DNA of 64,000 bases from Campylorhamphus procurvoides (GCA_013396655.1 WBMV01004765.1:125495-189494), one strand, 5' to 3'; counted from the first letter of the stretch, positions 1 to 13,666 are shown. Numbers and translations: made by a program. Notes: generated from the sequence alone by a model not told the origin.

Positions 1-2343
1 TTGATCTGAAAATTTTTAGAGAAGTAAAATATTTTCTGTATTTTTGGTTGGTTCACTGGATTTTTAAAGCTTTCCCAAAATAAGAAAAATATACGGGTGC
101 ATAGAAGCCAACTGAATAGGCAAAAGAATTCATATACGTACACTGGTGTTTCCAGTGCTTTGTAGATTATTTGGCATGTGAGTATCTTATTTGCACCTAC
201 AATTGTATTAACGGCATGAGTAAATTAGGAATGAAAACGTACATGCATCTGTGAACCTAGTCTGAAGTGCTTGACAGTTTGTCAATCACTACTCCAACAT
301 CTTGCAGTCTTGTTAGTCAGAGAGATCATTTGAATTTTGTTCAGCTATACAAATGCCATTTTTCATTCCACTAGTGGCTGCTCACCATGTCTGTCATATG
401 ACATCATTTGTTGACAGACTGAAAAGTCCTTCAGGATTAACAATAGCAACCTGAGGAACAGTGATGTTGTTTTTGTTATTAACCAGATGTGTTTTTCAAG
501 AGAGATAACTAAAAGGTGTAAGCTGATAATGGCATTTTCATGGGAAAAAAAAAAAAGAGAGTTTTCTCATTTTTAGAATGTATTTCTATTTTGCAATGGT
601 TTCTACTGCAGGTTGGAAAACATTTCTGTGTGTGTTTTTAGCTCTATCACTTTTTCTGCAAGCAGGTCATTTTTCCCTTTCGTGGAAAACATATTTTTAA
701 TAGCATTTATTTATTAGAGTACAAGGTTTTCATGCAAGCCAAGGACCTAAGACCATGTACCATTTCAGAAACCTACATACACCATGTCTATTCTGACAAA
801 CCTGTGTTAGAAGATCTTTATCCTGTGCTTCTCGTGCATTGACAAATTAGCTTTAACAGACACCCAAGAGGGAACAGCAGTTCACCACAGAAGTTTTAAA
901 TTGGATGATCAGTGTCTTGGAATGTTTAACAGAAATAGCAACAGTCAGGAGAAAAAGGTTTTATCCTTATGACACATTCAGCATTTTTGGCACCCCTCTT
1001 GCTGAGCCTGTTTCAGCACCAAAATACACAACCACAGAGGATTTTGGGAAACATCATTTACTTTCGGTACTCAGCAGACAGAGAATAATGAGAAGGTGGG
1101 GAATAAGAAGTATAAATCCTACTAAATGCTCAGCAGACTTTTTCTAAATTCAAATTATTTCAGGTTTCTCCAAACATTTTTAAGCACTTATTTTTGCCCT
1201 TTTTCTTTTGATTTTAAATGCATCTATTTAATTTCTGAAAAGTTAAAATGTTTAGAAAAAGAGAATAATCTCCACTTCTTTAAAAAAAACACTTTAATTA
1301 TAAATCCAGTTTTCTATCAAAAGGAGATTAGATAGAAATTTTTCAATCTAACCTATAAATAGCCATGATTTATACTGATGCCTTTAACTTCACTTTATTA
1401 GTAGAGAAAATAGGTGTAATGATAATTATTGCTATTCTCATAGGAGCTGTGAGCATGAATGGACGTTCTTTAAGTATGCTAAGATGTGAAATGACAGATA
1501 ATGGATATGTCCAAAGTATCTTTGCTTTGGGTTATACCCGCCAAAGGCAAAAGCAGCTATGGGAATTGCTATATGCAATATCTCATTTTGGTATCAAACT
1601 TTTCTTATCAGCATGGTTTATAAAATAATTATCATAGACTTTAATTTTATTACCCAAGAAATATATTAAAAATGTAGATCTTTTATAATTTCTTCAATTA
1701 ACAGTAGACACTTCTTGATTACTTTCTAATTAAATCATTTCACTCCAAGACTTGGTAATTACAACAAGAAGTTATTAAAATTAGAAAACATTTGCTAACT
1801 CAGTACTTTTGATTATTAAGCCTTTATCGCTTAATATCACCAAACAGTCTATGAAGATATATGAGGTTGGAAACTGAATTTAATGTATTCAGCTATGATA
1901 ATTAACCACAGGTGTTCCAAACAATGCAATGTCTCTTTCCTGTCACACAGTTTCCTATGAAATCTATTGTTTCTGTCACTGAACTGATTTTTCATCTTAT
2001 TAAGGTATCTGTCTATTGACAACGTATTATAGCTCCTATTACAGGGAAGAATACTCTTGATATTATTCTATTCATCTGGAAGATATAGCAATGAATAATA
2101 TAATTTATAGTAATCAGTCTCGATATAGCATAAAATGCTTTATACATATTTACATACCATATCCAACTACAGTGTGTCCTCATGTACATGAAAAGGAGTC
2201 AAGATTCAACAAATAATGCACTTAATTAGAGAGAATTCTGTTCAAGGACAGTATCACAAAAAAATTGGTATTGAAGTAAAAGAAATATTTGGATTCAGCG
2301 TGCTCAGAGAAGAGAAAGATCAGCAGCTTTCCATAATGTCAAA
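1..2343. other. Unassigned AT-rich noncoding DNA
   Basis: No repeat family, RNA gene or convincing coding sequence is recognised. Open frames at 905-1147, 1126-1335 and 1365-1628 are under 90 codons, resemble no family I know and lack visible exon context. The one with hydrophobic stretches (1365-1628) is AT-rich and most simply a chance frame. An A-run lies near 545-556 and a short inverted repeat at 271-285. Confidence 0.6.
271..285. repeat. Short inverted repeat TTGAC-AGTTT-GTCAA
   Basis: Perfect 5-bp arms around a 5-nt spacer. The arms contain TGACA/TGTCA, the core word bound by MEIS/TGIF-type TALE homeodomain proteins. The site is short enough to be chance. Confidence 0.35.
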
Positions 2344-2385
2344 GGGGAAGGAGGAAGGGAGGGAGGGACGGAGGGAGGGAGGAAG
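2344..2385. repeat. Purine-rich (GGGA/GGAA)n simple repeat
   Basis: An imperfect run of GGAA and GGGA tetranucleotides, all purine on the plus strand except a single C. It is a low-complexity microsatellite that is probably length-polymorphic. Confidence 0.85.
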
Positions 2386-4229
2386 CCTGTAACATAAACA
2401 GCTTATGTGCAACTTAACAATCATTTGACATGGGCTGAAGAGCTGAGGTGACCCAAGTCTGTCTCATATGGCGGTCTCCACTAACAAATGGGAAGAAATT
2501 TGCACTTTACAGCAATTGATAAAATTTCTTACTGCAAGCAGAGGAACAAACAAACATCTTGGATGTTTAAGGCTACTTTCATCTGTCTAGATGAATTCTA
2601 CACCATCAACTCAGCTTCCAAAAAGAAAACTCCTATTTTGATCACCACTGAAGTTGTTTGCAATTAAATGCATGTACTCTCGAGCTGTTATTCTGATGGA
2701 GATGTTATGTGAAGGAGTCAGCCACACATAAAGAGTTGGATTAATCCTGCTAATTTGTGAAGCATCTAAGGGCTTAGATATAGTTACCTTCAGCTCCCTG
2801 TCTAGTCAATGAAGAGAGATAACTTCTTTCACCAGTTAACTGAGATCAGAGGAAGACTGAATTAACCTCTAGAGAAATTAAGCTCCTGCTTTTAACATCA
2901 CAACGTTAACATCACAACGTTAACATCACAACATTGGATGATTATAACCAGTCAGGTGCTTAGGGAACAATGAATCTAGGCCTTTGTAAGTGTCCTCCTC
3001 AGTGTTTGGTTTGACAGCCTAAACAGGTCCTTCATTTTCAATTTTTCTGTTTTTCACCTGTTGACAGCAAAACTTGAAATCTGCTTGTGTTCAAAATTAA
3101 GAATTCTTCATGTTCTCAGGTGGCTTCTCTTTCCCCTTCAATCATCGTCTGATAAAGAAAGTAGTCACAGAAATTAAGTAAGAGCAAATTTGAAAAGTCT
3201 TTAAAAAAAAAAAAGGAAATTCATAGATACTTTTGTTTACCATAATTTTGATGCAAACCTCTGAATGAATATAATCTGAATCAACTCACCTTTTTAAAAC
3301 AGTCTGAGAATCTTAGTGTTATTGGTTTAACTTTTGCACATTCACAGAGCATCAACAAGTCTTATCTGTCTTTTCTTATGGACCTCAATAAAGAGTCATA
3401 AGTCTTAATTAATGTGGATCATTTTAAGAACCTTAGATTAAAAGTGATATGTAAGTGAAAAAGCACTGCCATTAATGTTTATGTTCAATGCTCTGCAAGC
3501 TTACCAGATGGCTTTATTTATTTTTTTTATTTACTTATTTTTATAGGGAGTTAGTCATAGCAAAGAAAGTAAATAAATACTGGCATTATGGCTGTTTCTA
3601 TATGACAGAGGTTTTGCATCACTTCACCTGATGATCAGAATATTTAAGTGACCCTGCCATTATGCCCTGTCCTCATGATGCTGCTTTTCCAATAATCTTC
3701 TTTACAGCCTCTCCTAATCCTGGATTCTTCTACCCCTGTAACAGATATCTGCAAATATGGTTGAGTCTTTTCCATTCTTTATTGCCCAGTATTAATTCCA
3801 GATCATTTATAAGCTGTACTGCAGCAGGCTTTGATAACTTCAGCAGAGTTATGTGTTACTCTGGCTAGGAAGCAACCTGTTCTTTCTGACAGCTACTCAT
3901 AAGAACCCACAGAAAATCAAGTTCTATTTTTTGCTTACTTGTGGCTAAGCAATAAAAGAATAAAAATATTTGAAAGTATGACAGATAGAGGACAAAACAC
4001 TATATGTGAACGTTCTTTAAAACAAAATCCAATGTTGCTTTTATTTTTTATCTTTTTTTTTCTCCTCAAGGCATTCAATTTGCCACACATTTTATTTTTT
4101 ATCATTATATAGAAAGAGGGAGCTCTTCCTACCTACCGCATTTTAGGGGTTTTCCATAGCAGTAAGATATTGCCAAACAAAAATATCAATGAATACATCA
4201 TTTATTTGCATCTCTCTGACCACAAATGC
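2386..4229. other. Unassigned noncoding DNA
   Basis: AT-rich sequence without recognised repeats or genes, apart from the 14-bp tandem triplet at 2891-2932. The frame at 3662-3868 (68 codons) has no recognisable features. Confidence 0.6.
2891..2932. repeat. Tandem triplication of a 14-bp unit
   Basis: Three head-to-tail copies of GTTAACATCACAAC lie at 2891-2904, 2905-2918 and 2919-2932. The first copy has T in place of the leading G. Copies two and three are identical, which suggests recent expansion or strong homogenisation. Each of these two units contains the palindrome GTTAAC, an HNF1 half-site-like word, but nothing else indicates regulation. Confidence 0.9.
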
Positions 4230-4694
4230 ATTGTACATTGGAGCATGTCCAGCGGAGGCCACCAAGACGATTACAAGGATGGAGCAACTCTCGCATGTGG
4301 GATGGCTGAGAGAGTTGGATTTGTTCAGTATTGAAAAGAAAAGGCTTCAGTGTAACCTAATTGCAACTTTCCAGTACTTGAAGGCAGACAACAAGTGAGC
4401 TGGAGAAGAACTTCTTTCAAGAGCATGTAGTAACAGGACAAGAGGGAATGGATTCAAACTGAAGAAGAGTAGGTTTAAATTGGTTATTATGAAGAAATTC
4501 TTTAATGTAAGGGTGCTGAGGCACTGGAACAGGTTGAAGTTGTGGCTGCCCTATCCCTAGAACTGGTCAAGGCCAGATTGAAAGGGGGATGGAGCCACCT
4601 AGTCTAGTGAAAGCTGTCCCTGCCTATGGCAGGGGGATGGAACAAGATGATCTTTAAGGTCCCTTCCAACTAGGGCCATTCTATTGTTTTATGA
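4230..4694 (+). mobile_element. CR1 LINE, 5'-truncated 3' end
   Basis: This is about 465 bp of the 3' part of a CR1 non-LTR retrotransposon in sense orientation. From about 4240 it follows the CR1 3' consensus as I know it: the block around 'gagcatgtccagcggagg', then 'gctgagagagttgg', 'ttccagtacttgaag', 'ggcactggaacaggtt', 'ctagtctagtgaaagctgtc', and finally 'gatgatctttaaggtccc' with an eroded ATTCTATTG-type tail. CR1 copies are normally cut short at the 5' end during target-primed reverse transcription, which fits the length. A 69-codon open frame at 4189-4398 runs through the element and is the remnant of the reverse-transcriptase ORF, not a host gene. It is diverged but easily aligned, so of middle age. 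Confidence 0.93.
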
Positions 4695-5477
4695 ACATAT
4701 GAAATTAAATCCTTCCTTTTTCAACCAAAATACTACTAAATTCATGGAATTAATTCAGTTCTGTTTTGACATAATTCAGCTGATAATGTTGATGCCCTTG
4801 ATTTTGAAAATTCAAAAGATATTTTATGTTTCTGAAAGAAGGCATGGACTTGTTCTTGAATATGAACCCCCCACTATGAACTACTCATGGGTAGCCAGGA
4901 CTTCACCTTCCTTTTCTTTTAGCTGAAATTTGGACAATCTCACTTACTTTTAGTATGACCCAGCAATCCCACGGGGTCCCATGGACCAGATCACTATATC
5001 TACTTCAAGATAAGGCCTTCTGGATCATTTGCTAGAGCACAAATCTTGTGTTCTACCTGCCATCTCCCCACTATGACTATCTCACTACTAACAGGCAACC
5101 TCTTTCAGAAGGGCTTCCTTAGGCGATGATTGTAGTCTTACTGAGATGCACCTTTGTCTTGCAGATGGATGACTTTGATTTCAACATAATCAGACATGGT
5201 GTAAGATCTTGCTGGACATGCATGTTCATAGCTTTTGTTTGAATCGGGGCTTTGTAATTTCACCAGAAGACTGAGACTTCAGTCCAGGAAAAAGTACTAG
5301 ACATCATGACATCGTTAATCCACCATCAAACTTGTAGCAGCATTGAATTAAGAAATTCTAGAGAAAAGGCAGTAATTAAGAGATTTGACAGTTAAGACAA
5401 TAATTAGGAGAAGCACTTTCTAACTTCCTCTGATGTAATGGCTTGCTCAGTCCTTTGCAGATATAAGAAATGGAGTC
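4695..5477. other. Unassigned noncoding DNA
   Basis: Between two CR1 fragments. No recognisable repeat, RNA or coding signal. Confidence 0.55.
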
Positions 5478-5535
5478 AAAGGTTGGACTCTGATCTTGGA
5501 GGTCTTTTCCGACTTAAATAATTATAAGATCCTCT
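5478..5535 (+). mobile_element. CR1 LINE tail fragment
   Basis: A roughly 58-bp remnant of the CR1 3' end. It reads 'ggttggactctgatcttgg', then 'aggtcttttccgacttaaa', then an eroded octamer-like tail. The sense orientation is clear from the GATCTT...TCTTTTCC order. It is an old or very short insertion with no coding capacity. Confidence 0.75.
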
Positions 5536-8444
5536 GAAAAGAAAAAAAAAAAACAAATATACCAGATTAAAGGGAAAATCTGCGTGCTTACATATGTGAC
5601 ATCAATTCTCCACAACCATGATATACACATTACACCACATTACCTTTGTTTTAAATATGCCCTTAAAAATCTGAAGTGTTTCTTACTTAAAAATATCAAA
5701 TCCCTGCTGAGCTACACTTAATGTGTCTCACCTGCCTATAAATACTCTTCCTGCTCACCATTTTTGGGCAGGAAAATGTTCCCCTATATGATTATTGGAG
5801 CTGATAGGAAATTTTTCAACATTTGTTGACATTGCTGTCAGAAAAGACTGATTCATTGAAGCTAAAACTTCTCAGAAACTTGGTGTATTTAGTGGATCTT
5901 AGCTATGTCAGGAAATAGTCACAGCTGCCCCATAAAATTCAATATTCCAATAATGATGGGAGACTCATGTTCAAATGTCTAGTCTGCTTATTTCTGAAAG
6001 CAGACTGTTTCTCCCACATCAGAGAAGGGCTTCACACACAGTATATTGAAGAGTTAGGTCCTTCTAGTTGACTGTAGTTTAGGAACTGAAAATATCAGCT
6101 AGAATGTTTGCTTGTTTGCTATCCAGTTCTTGTCATGAGTGATTCTCAGGACAGAACTTCTAAACCTTTTATATTTTTCAGTCAGTTTTTCTGATATAGC
6201 ATGCTGAAAAAAATTAACAATAAGTAAAATTGTGGACTAGGTCCTGACCTCAGGCTCTAGCTTTAACAACACCTGTAAAATCAATTTAATTTCTCCAAAT
6301 TTACACAAATGTAATTGACAACAGAACTCAGCCTTTTATCTCTCCATGTATCATCACTCTCAGTACTCCCCAAGTGCTAGTGCCACCACACTGCCACTGA
6401 GGATAGATCATCAGGGTGAAATGAATTTCTTAGCGATTTATTACATGATCCCTGCTGAAATACAATTCTCGGATAAAGGCACAGAGCTTCCTTCCAGAGC
6501 CACAGATCTCAGCTGTGCTGCTGTGGCCTCCACACTTTCGTCAGTCTAAATTATTTGTTGCAATTTAATTAGTCTAATCAAAAAGCCCAGCAATTCTTGT
6601 AACTCTGTTCAAGAAAGAGGAGAGGAAAAAAATCAGTGCTTTGTTTACTTACAATGGTGCTCCCGATGCATGAAGACACACCAAAATAACTGCTGTTTAT
6701 TTTACAAGATGGAAAAAATATTGAACGCCCTCTGGTCATAGAAGCCATTTTCTTTTGGGATTACAAGTGCAGAGATGAATTAGGTACACTTAGGATCAAT
6801 ATCTGTTTCTCTTCTCGGCTCAAGATGGGATTTGTCAAAATTCGAGAGCAGCTTCTATTGAGTGTCAGCTACAAATCCTTCCAGTACTGAGTCATATACT
6901 CATTGAAAGTTGAAATATAAATGGCAAAGGGCTTTTTCAGCTACAATGTCCGAGGTCAGAATGGTAGATCACCTTTCTTCCTTCTTTTTAATGAGCTTTG
7001 GTTTGATGAAGTGACCTTGCAGGTCTGGAATGTAAGGACGCAAAGGGTCTCTACAAGCTCTGGCTATGTCTGATTCCATGTAGCAACCACTCCAGGAAGC
7101 AAAAAGCGCAAGACAGTATAATGGAGCATTAATAACTGAAAGATACAGCACATTGAAAAGACTTTAATTGAATCTTGAATGTGGTTTGAATGCAAGGGGA
7201 AGAAATAGCTATGGCTACCACATTTTGGCATGGTCAACAAGTGTTAACCAGCTTCATGACATTCCTGAATGTTGCATATGAAAAATGAGGAGTGCTGCAC
7301 TGTTGAGAATGTTAATGTCTATGGAAACACCCTCATTTTTAGATGAGGTGGGGTCCTAGTTCACAGAACAGAAATCCAGGAATCTTGAAAGCAGACCAAT
7401 GCTCCGTCACCTATTTGGAAACTGAAACAATCTCTGAAGACAGAACCAGGATGAAAAATCAAAAAGGCTCATCCTTCAAGATTGGATTTTATTGTGCACT
7501 TTGGAAAAATATATCTTTTCTAGCAGAACAAACCACTCCCAGATTCCAGTTGATCATAGAATTTCAATTTGGCTTCTTGGTCAGGGTAAAAGTAGTTAAA
7601 AAAAAGGGAATGTAACCTAGATCCAAGTTTTGGGTTGGCTTTTTTCTGGGAGGTGGAGGGGGATGTTCTTCAGAGTTTTTTTGCTGTTTGTTTCATTGAT
7701 TGGTTTTCATTTTTTGTGGATTTTTGTTTGTTTGGGGTTTTTTATGTAGTTGGTGGGGTTTGCTTTTGTTGTTGTTTTTTTTATAAATAAAATAAAAAGC
7801 AATAATAGTAGAAAAATTTCTCAGTTGCTTAGTAGTTTGAAAAGTTTCCAATTTATTTTTGGGATGTGTGTTCAATACTGGCTTTATAAGACTCCTTTTG
7901 ACTTTAAATATCTTAGTATGAGGGTGGATAGTTACTGTAAGGAGGGTGAGTCTGCAAAATAAGAAGTCATTATATAAATGGATGGACACAAACCATTTTT
8001 TAAGAACACGTGACAATCAGGTTACATATCATGATATTCTGTGTAACATCATAAAATTCACTCAGTTCTGCCTGCAGATGCAGAGACAGAAAGATATTTC
8101 CCTGTAGTATCACTTTGCATGATTGAAGCACATGCTGAGTTACCTTTTCCATTTAGGAAGATATGATTCATATCTGGGATATCTGTGTGTCATGAAGCAC
8201 TGTTTTGGAGGAAGCTGAGTCTTCAGCAAGTGTGTTGTGTTGGTGCACCTTTAATTGTCGAAAACATCGAGTCTGTGCCTTGTTTATGCATTATTACCTT
8301 AAAGAAATTAACTAGGGAATTGGTATTGAAGGAGCTGATTCTTTTTGTTAAGTGGAAAAAATACTGTATAATTAATATTGAAGCCAATAACAAAGAAAAA
8401 CTAGGCTTCCCATCCTTGAAACTTCACTGACTGGAAAAATTAGC
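5536..8444. other. Unassigned noncoding DNA with a G/T-rich tract
   Basis: No repeat family or gene recognised. About 7628-7790 is a G/T-rich low-complexity stretch on the plus strand (runs of T broken by GG and GTTTG). It creates a long open frame on the opposite strand at 7693-8016 whose Lys/Asn/Thr-rich product is a composition artefact. Confidence 0.55.
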
Positions 8445-8488
8445 CTTCTCTCCCTCTTTCTCACTCTCCCTCTCTTTTTCTCTCTATG
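8445..8488. repeat. (CT)n-rich pyrimidine tract
   Basis: Runs of CTCTCCCTCTTTCTC are followed by an AT-rich stretch with a T-run. Simple low-complexity DNA. Confidence 0.8.
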
Positions 8489-8984
8489 TCTTTATTTTTT
8501 TTTAATTATAACTTGCTGAAGCACTCATTAATACCCTTTAATCTCCTTTAATAACTACCCTATCCTAGATTTTTCTAAGCATCCTTTTGCACAGCATCCA
8601 CAAATCCAAGAATGAATTGCTGTTAAGATTGACTGACTGATCACTGAGCTCTGCCAATTTACTGATCCATGGCTTGTTCCTGCGGTTCTTTGGGTTCATT
8701 GTAGACTGAAGGGTGGGAGGGGAATGGGAAAGGCAGTTATTCTCTCCTGTAGAGCTCACACATGTACTCAGCTCATCTGACTCAGCCTTGTGAGGTGACA
8801 ATAGCACTTTTAGGAGTCCACTGAAGTGAAAGACAGGTTAACCTTGTAATGCCCAGGGATAGCAGAGCCATTTTTGCATTCCAGTAAAGGTATAGAGCAA
8901 GATAATGGAGACAGAGTGATAAAATAACTGACTTATGGCCCTGGAGTTCTCTGATTACAATTTACCTACCTACATTTAAAGAGG
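8489..8984. other. Unassigned noncoding DNA
   Basis: No recognised repeat. The minus-strand frame at 8565-8807 (80 codons) shows no recognisable domain. Confidence 0.55.
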
Positions 8985-9074
8985 TGGGGAAAGGGAAAGG
9001 GAAAGGGAAAGGGAAAGGGAAAAGGAAAGGGAAAGGGAAAGGGAAAAGGAAAGGAAAGAGAAAGGAAAGAAAGA
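8985..9074. repeat. (GGGAAA)n hexanucleotide repeat
   Basis: About 90 bp of uninterrupted purine on the plus strand. It consists of GGGAAA units that decay to AAGGAAAGG and then GAAAG toward the right end. Long homopurine mirror-like tracts can form triplex (H-DNA) structures. The regularity of the left half suggests an actively mutating satellite. Confidence 0.93.
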
Positions 9075-12000
9075 ATCAAAATGATCCGTGGTTGGTCATA
9101 TTTCCTTATCCCTTAAATGTCTTGTATAATTTCCTGTAGATGTTTTGTAAGAGATAATTTCTCTCAAGGACCTCACTAAGTCTTCCTCATCCATTTTTGG
9201 TTACTATGTTTGCAGGGTGGAGTCTTTTTATGAAACCAACTGGAACAGAACCCTACCAAAAATGATCTATATATGAAATTCTGCCCATAGCTGTACTACA
9301 GTTGTTAGCTGCCAATAATCCTGTAATCTACGACATTTCTGGATCTGATTCAATACTGATTTCTAACTGGAAAATGCAGAAGTAACCTGGTAGCATATTG
9401 AATGCATGTGTTTAATACCTGCCATAAAGTTTGATTTGCAAAAAATGTATGACAGGTGGCTCAAGACAGTAGAGAGGCAGGCATTCTAAAATCAAGATAT
9501 ATGGCCAAAAATCATGATATATGCAGATGGTACAAATAGTTGGACTTTCTTCAACTTCCTGCTTATAGTCTCTGTTAGAAAGAGCTTTGTTTAAAGCATT
9601 GAGTGAATAACAGAACAGAACATAAAGATGTAAGAGAGGTATCTGAGCTGACAAGTCCTGTTCCCTGATACTAAATGCAATTATACCTTATGCATTCTAT
9701 ACAATTATCAGGTTCTTCTTTAAAATTAGTCATTTTCCACAGTAATTACTTCTATTATTATCACATTATTTCAGAATATTTCTTTTATTGTTGTTATTTT
9801 ATAGCCAGATTAGAAATAACCATGATAAGTGGAAAAAAGGTATTTTCTTTTCCTTTTCTTCATTTTTTTTTTCCTAAGCAAAGGAAAAACAATGTTTTGA
9901 TTATCCAGTAATTTCAAATTTTGGTCTAGCCATAACAGTCAGCTGACATTTACCTATGGAAAGATAAATACATAAGAATGTACAAAAGACAGAAGAAAAG
10001 CAAACAAAGACACCCCCAAAACTCTGCTCCTGTACTGTCACAAAAAATTACAACAGCAGTGGTAGAAAATTTATAAATCACAACTCTGGTCATGAGTCAC
10101 TTCATTCTCTGCCAGATTGCTTGTCTGGTTAAGTCAAATGATATTTGGCACTGGGTTATTCAGCATCTGTACTTTCAATTATATGTTATGATGCTAAGGT
10201 AGTTGCCAAACAATTTTTTTTCCCGGTAGTCCAGAAAATATTAAAATTATGTCCAAAAATTATATCCAGATCCATAGGTGCAAGGTGAAAAGTAAACCAC
10301 ATGAGAATGTGAACTGCACTCTAATAAATACACTGAGTTACATGCTTGGTAAACAGAAGCTAAAATGAAGAAAACAAGATTGAATTGGTATATCTCAAGT
10401 GTTTGACCAATCTCAACACAGACTCAGGAATAAGTTAGTCAGTGTATTTCTGTCTTGGAATACATCTGCCTTGAGCTGTGTCCAGATTAATAAAACAGTG
10501 AGTTTAAGCCAGTTCCACAACTGACAAAGAATTATGATGCCTATTTAGAGATGTTTAAAAGAAGTGTCAGGTTGGGAGGTTCTAAATTAGGAACTTCAGC
10601 AGGTTAGATTTTCTCTGTGGTCAATGGAAAAGATGCTCCATAGATTCACTGAGCACTCCTGAGATATGAGGGACCTGCAGCTGATGTATATTTTTTTTCC
10701 CATTATGATCAGAACAGGAAATAATGGCAACTGTTCTTCTTATTTGACCACCTAAAATTAAGTAAGAAGAAAGGAAAACGTATAGAGAGGTGTTTTTCCT
10801 TACTTTTGATCTTTTTGGGAAATACTATTTTTAAAAAAAACTATGATACATGCAAATGTTTAAGGGGAAAAAATCACACAGAATAGAATCTTATGAATAA
10901 ATAGAGATCCTTTACGTTTCAAAAAGAACTGATCTCCAGTAAATTTAGAAAAAAGGCCACATTTAACTGAAAATTTATATTAGAACTGTACAAGAATAAG
11001 GATCATTTCAGTTTCTTATCCAAGAATTTTGTTTCTGATCCTGGACTAAAAGAAAAAAATTGAAAAAAATCAAAGTATTTCAGGACTTTGAAAAAAATTC
11101 AGCAGTTTGCAAAGGATTAGATCAAGCCAATAATAATTTCCAATCATAGTCAGAAATTTCAGGGAACTGGGCAGAGGCATCATTTTCAGTGAAAGAGATA
11201 AACTAAATCAATCAAACAAGTGAAAATCCATCTTAATATGTTAAACAAAATTCTGAGGGTTAATTAAAGAACAGTGCAATACTATTAAGAGATGTCGAAC
11301 TCATAGACAACAGCTTCATGACTTCTGTGAAGTGATTAATTATATGGATAATTAATGACAAAGAGAACTATTAGATTCAAAACTTAGGCTTTACCTTGAA
11401 TATTACTCAGAAGTGCCAGCCTGTTACAGAATTAAAAAAAATCTTACCTCATTTATGTATATTTGATTATTATATTTCAAGGAAATTTTTGGGACACCTA
11501 CCTATGTAAGCCATAGTGTGAACAGAGGTTCGGTGTCAAGGAAACATGAAAACTTAAAAAATCATTAGTATGAGGAAAAATATTATTTTACTAATTCTCA
11601 ACTATCTTAACGAAAATGTCTAACATACTGTTAGTACATAACTGTTATTAACACAAGATTACCTTACTGAATAGAAGGCAAAAGGTGGTTTCTATTTAAG
11701 CATGCTTTCTGATGGCAGCCCACAGACACTTTTTAACCCATTTCTCAAATCTGAGAAGTTTCTCAGTTCTGAGTCTTCGTATCTTGAAAAGCAGTCATCT
11801 TATTTTACATTTTTGTGACTAAAACCAAGCAGGTTGTATACTGTCTCTAGTTTTGCTCTCACTTCACTAATCAGCCATCTGTATTGTTGGTTTCAGACAC
11901 TTTTAATATTTTGTAATACTGAATAACTCATTACTTACTACAGCAAATGGCATAGAACAAAAGACTAGATCAATAATAGACATGGGTATTCCTTCAAAGA

Positions 12001-13568
12001 GTGCAAATTCTAGCACAACGAACAATGGCATCTGAGAAACAGAGGAATTATGTGAGTTAAAAAAATGGAATTAAAATTTTTTACATAGATGGAAGGCATG
12101 GGTTCCACTGACTTGCATCCTAGACTAAAAGAAAGGAGACAGATTTATTTCCTTACTTTTATTGTTGTGTGTTAATGGACAAGCTGCTTCACTGGCTCAG
12201 TTCTCTCTCTGGTTGATTATATTCAGACTGGCATTCTTCAAGGACATGCATCAATTCTGTATCTGCACAATGCCACCCTGAATCCAGTCATAGGCTTTTA
12301 GAAATGACTGAAATACAGATAGTAAGAAAAAAAGGAGACTTACATCTCAGCTGTAGTGGAGTGGGTTTAGTGTTCTGCAATGCTTGGCTGCCTTATTATT
12401 AATTAACAAACAGAAGCACTATGTTCCTTCTTTCTTTTCCCCTCCTTGATATGAGTTGCAGCATGAAGGCAGCTCCTACCAAAACCACTTTTTAATTTCA
12501 TGGTATAAATTGAGGTTTTTACGCTAGTTAGCAATAAATAAACAAAGACTTTCTGAATGATTGAAATGGAATTTCTGAAGGAAAAAGCAACAAATAATTA
12601 GACTTCTATATCACTAATTATTATTGGTGACTTGAACAAAATTATATTTCTGGCCTATAGAATTTCTAATCAGTAAAGTCACAGCATCATAATATGATCT
12701 CTTCAGACAGATTTATTTTTCAGATGACTGGTTCCTAATGCCATTTTGGCATTGCACAATTCTGCAATGGTTAGTTATATTTATCTCCTGCCTTTAAATA
12801 TATTGTTTACTATTTTTACAAATTATTCTTTGTAGCATGGTAATGAATAGAAGCTATAGTCACAGGTTAAGGGTGAAGTGCACCAGGAATTATACTAAAG
12901 GGGAGTTAAAGCCTGTCCCTGATGCAGATGTTGCAATTTAAGAAAATTATATAACATTCAGATATACTACAAGCCCATATTTCTAAGCCATATTTTCCTA
13001 TTAGAGTTATTCCATATATTTGTAAATGTCTGTGGAAAATAATCAAAGCAAGAAACTTGTACTTGGGGCATTTTTGGACTCAACAACAAAGTAAAGAAAT
13101 TGCACCTGGGAGGTCTCTAGTTAATGATGCCATGGTTAACACTAGACAGTCAAGGCCTTTAATTTAAAAGCCTAGTTACCACAGCTGACAAATCAGCCTT
13201 GAGGAGTGTCCATGAACTGCTAGGTCTTTTCTAAAAGTGAGTGATTCAACATAAAAGGAGCATGTCACATTCTCCCTTATGCCTTTCACTTAGATGTAAA
13301 CATGGAAAAACATCGTATCAAAATCATCCTTCATATTAAAGATTAATGGCGTTTATAAAGTTCAGTCAAAAAGCTAAATGTGGTTTGTGTCTCTTGATAA
13401 TGTAGTTCAGCCCATTTTAGTTGCAACTGAAAGCTCAAATTTCCCTGGAAAACTGGAAACTCAAAGTTCTATTTTGATTTTGCTGAAAGAGAAAGCTATG
13501 TATCTTGAGTATGGACCTCTGTTATCAATGTGGCAATCAGTGTAACCAGAGCCCATTGAGACAAATAA
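9075..13568. other. Unassigned AT-rich noncoding DNA
   Basis: About 4.5 kb with no recognised CR1, LTR, RNA gene or coding region. Around 12570-12680 the sequence is rich in TAATTA-like words, but I do not consider that enough to call an element. Confidence 0.5.
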
Positions 13569-13666
13569 ATAGGAAAATGAGATGGCTAGGTAATAAATTT
13601 TGAGATGGTGAATAATGATAGGAAAATGGGATGACTAGCTAATAAATTTTGAGATGATGGAAGATG
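13569..13666. repeat. 49-bp tandem duplication
   Basis: Two adjacent copies of a 49-bp unit (13569-13617 and 13618-13666) share 'taggaaaatg', 'taataaattttgagatg' and the same order throughout, with a handful of mismatches. It is a local duplication of moderate age with no coding role. Confidence 0.85.

Noticed and set aside
1365..1628. 87-codon frame with hydrophobic segment as a small membrane protein
   Set aside because: AT-rich composition explains the Ile/Leu/Phe content. No supporting signals.
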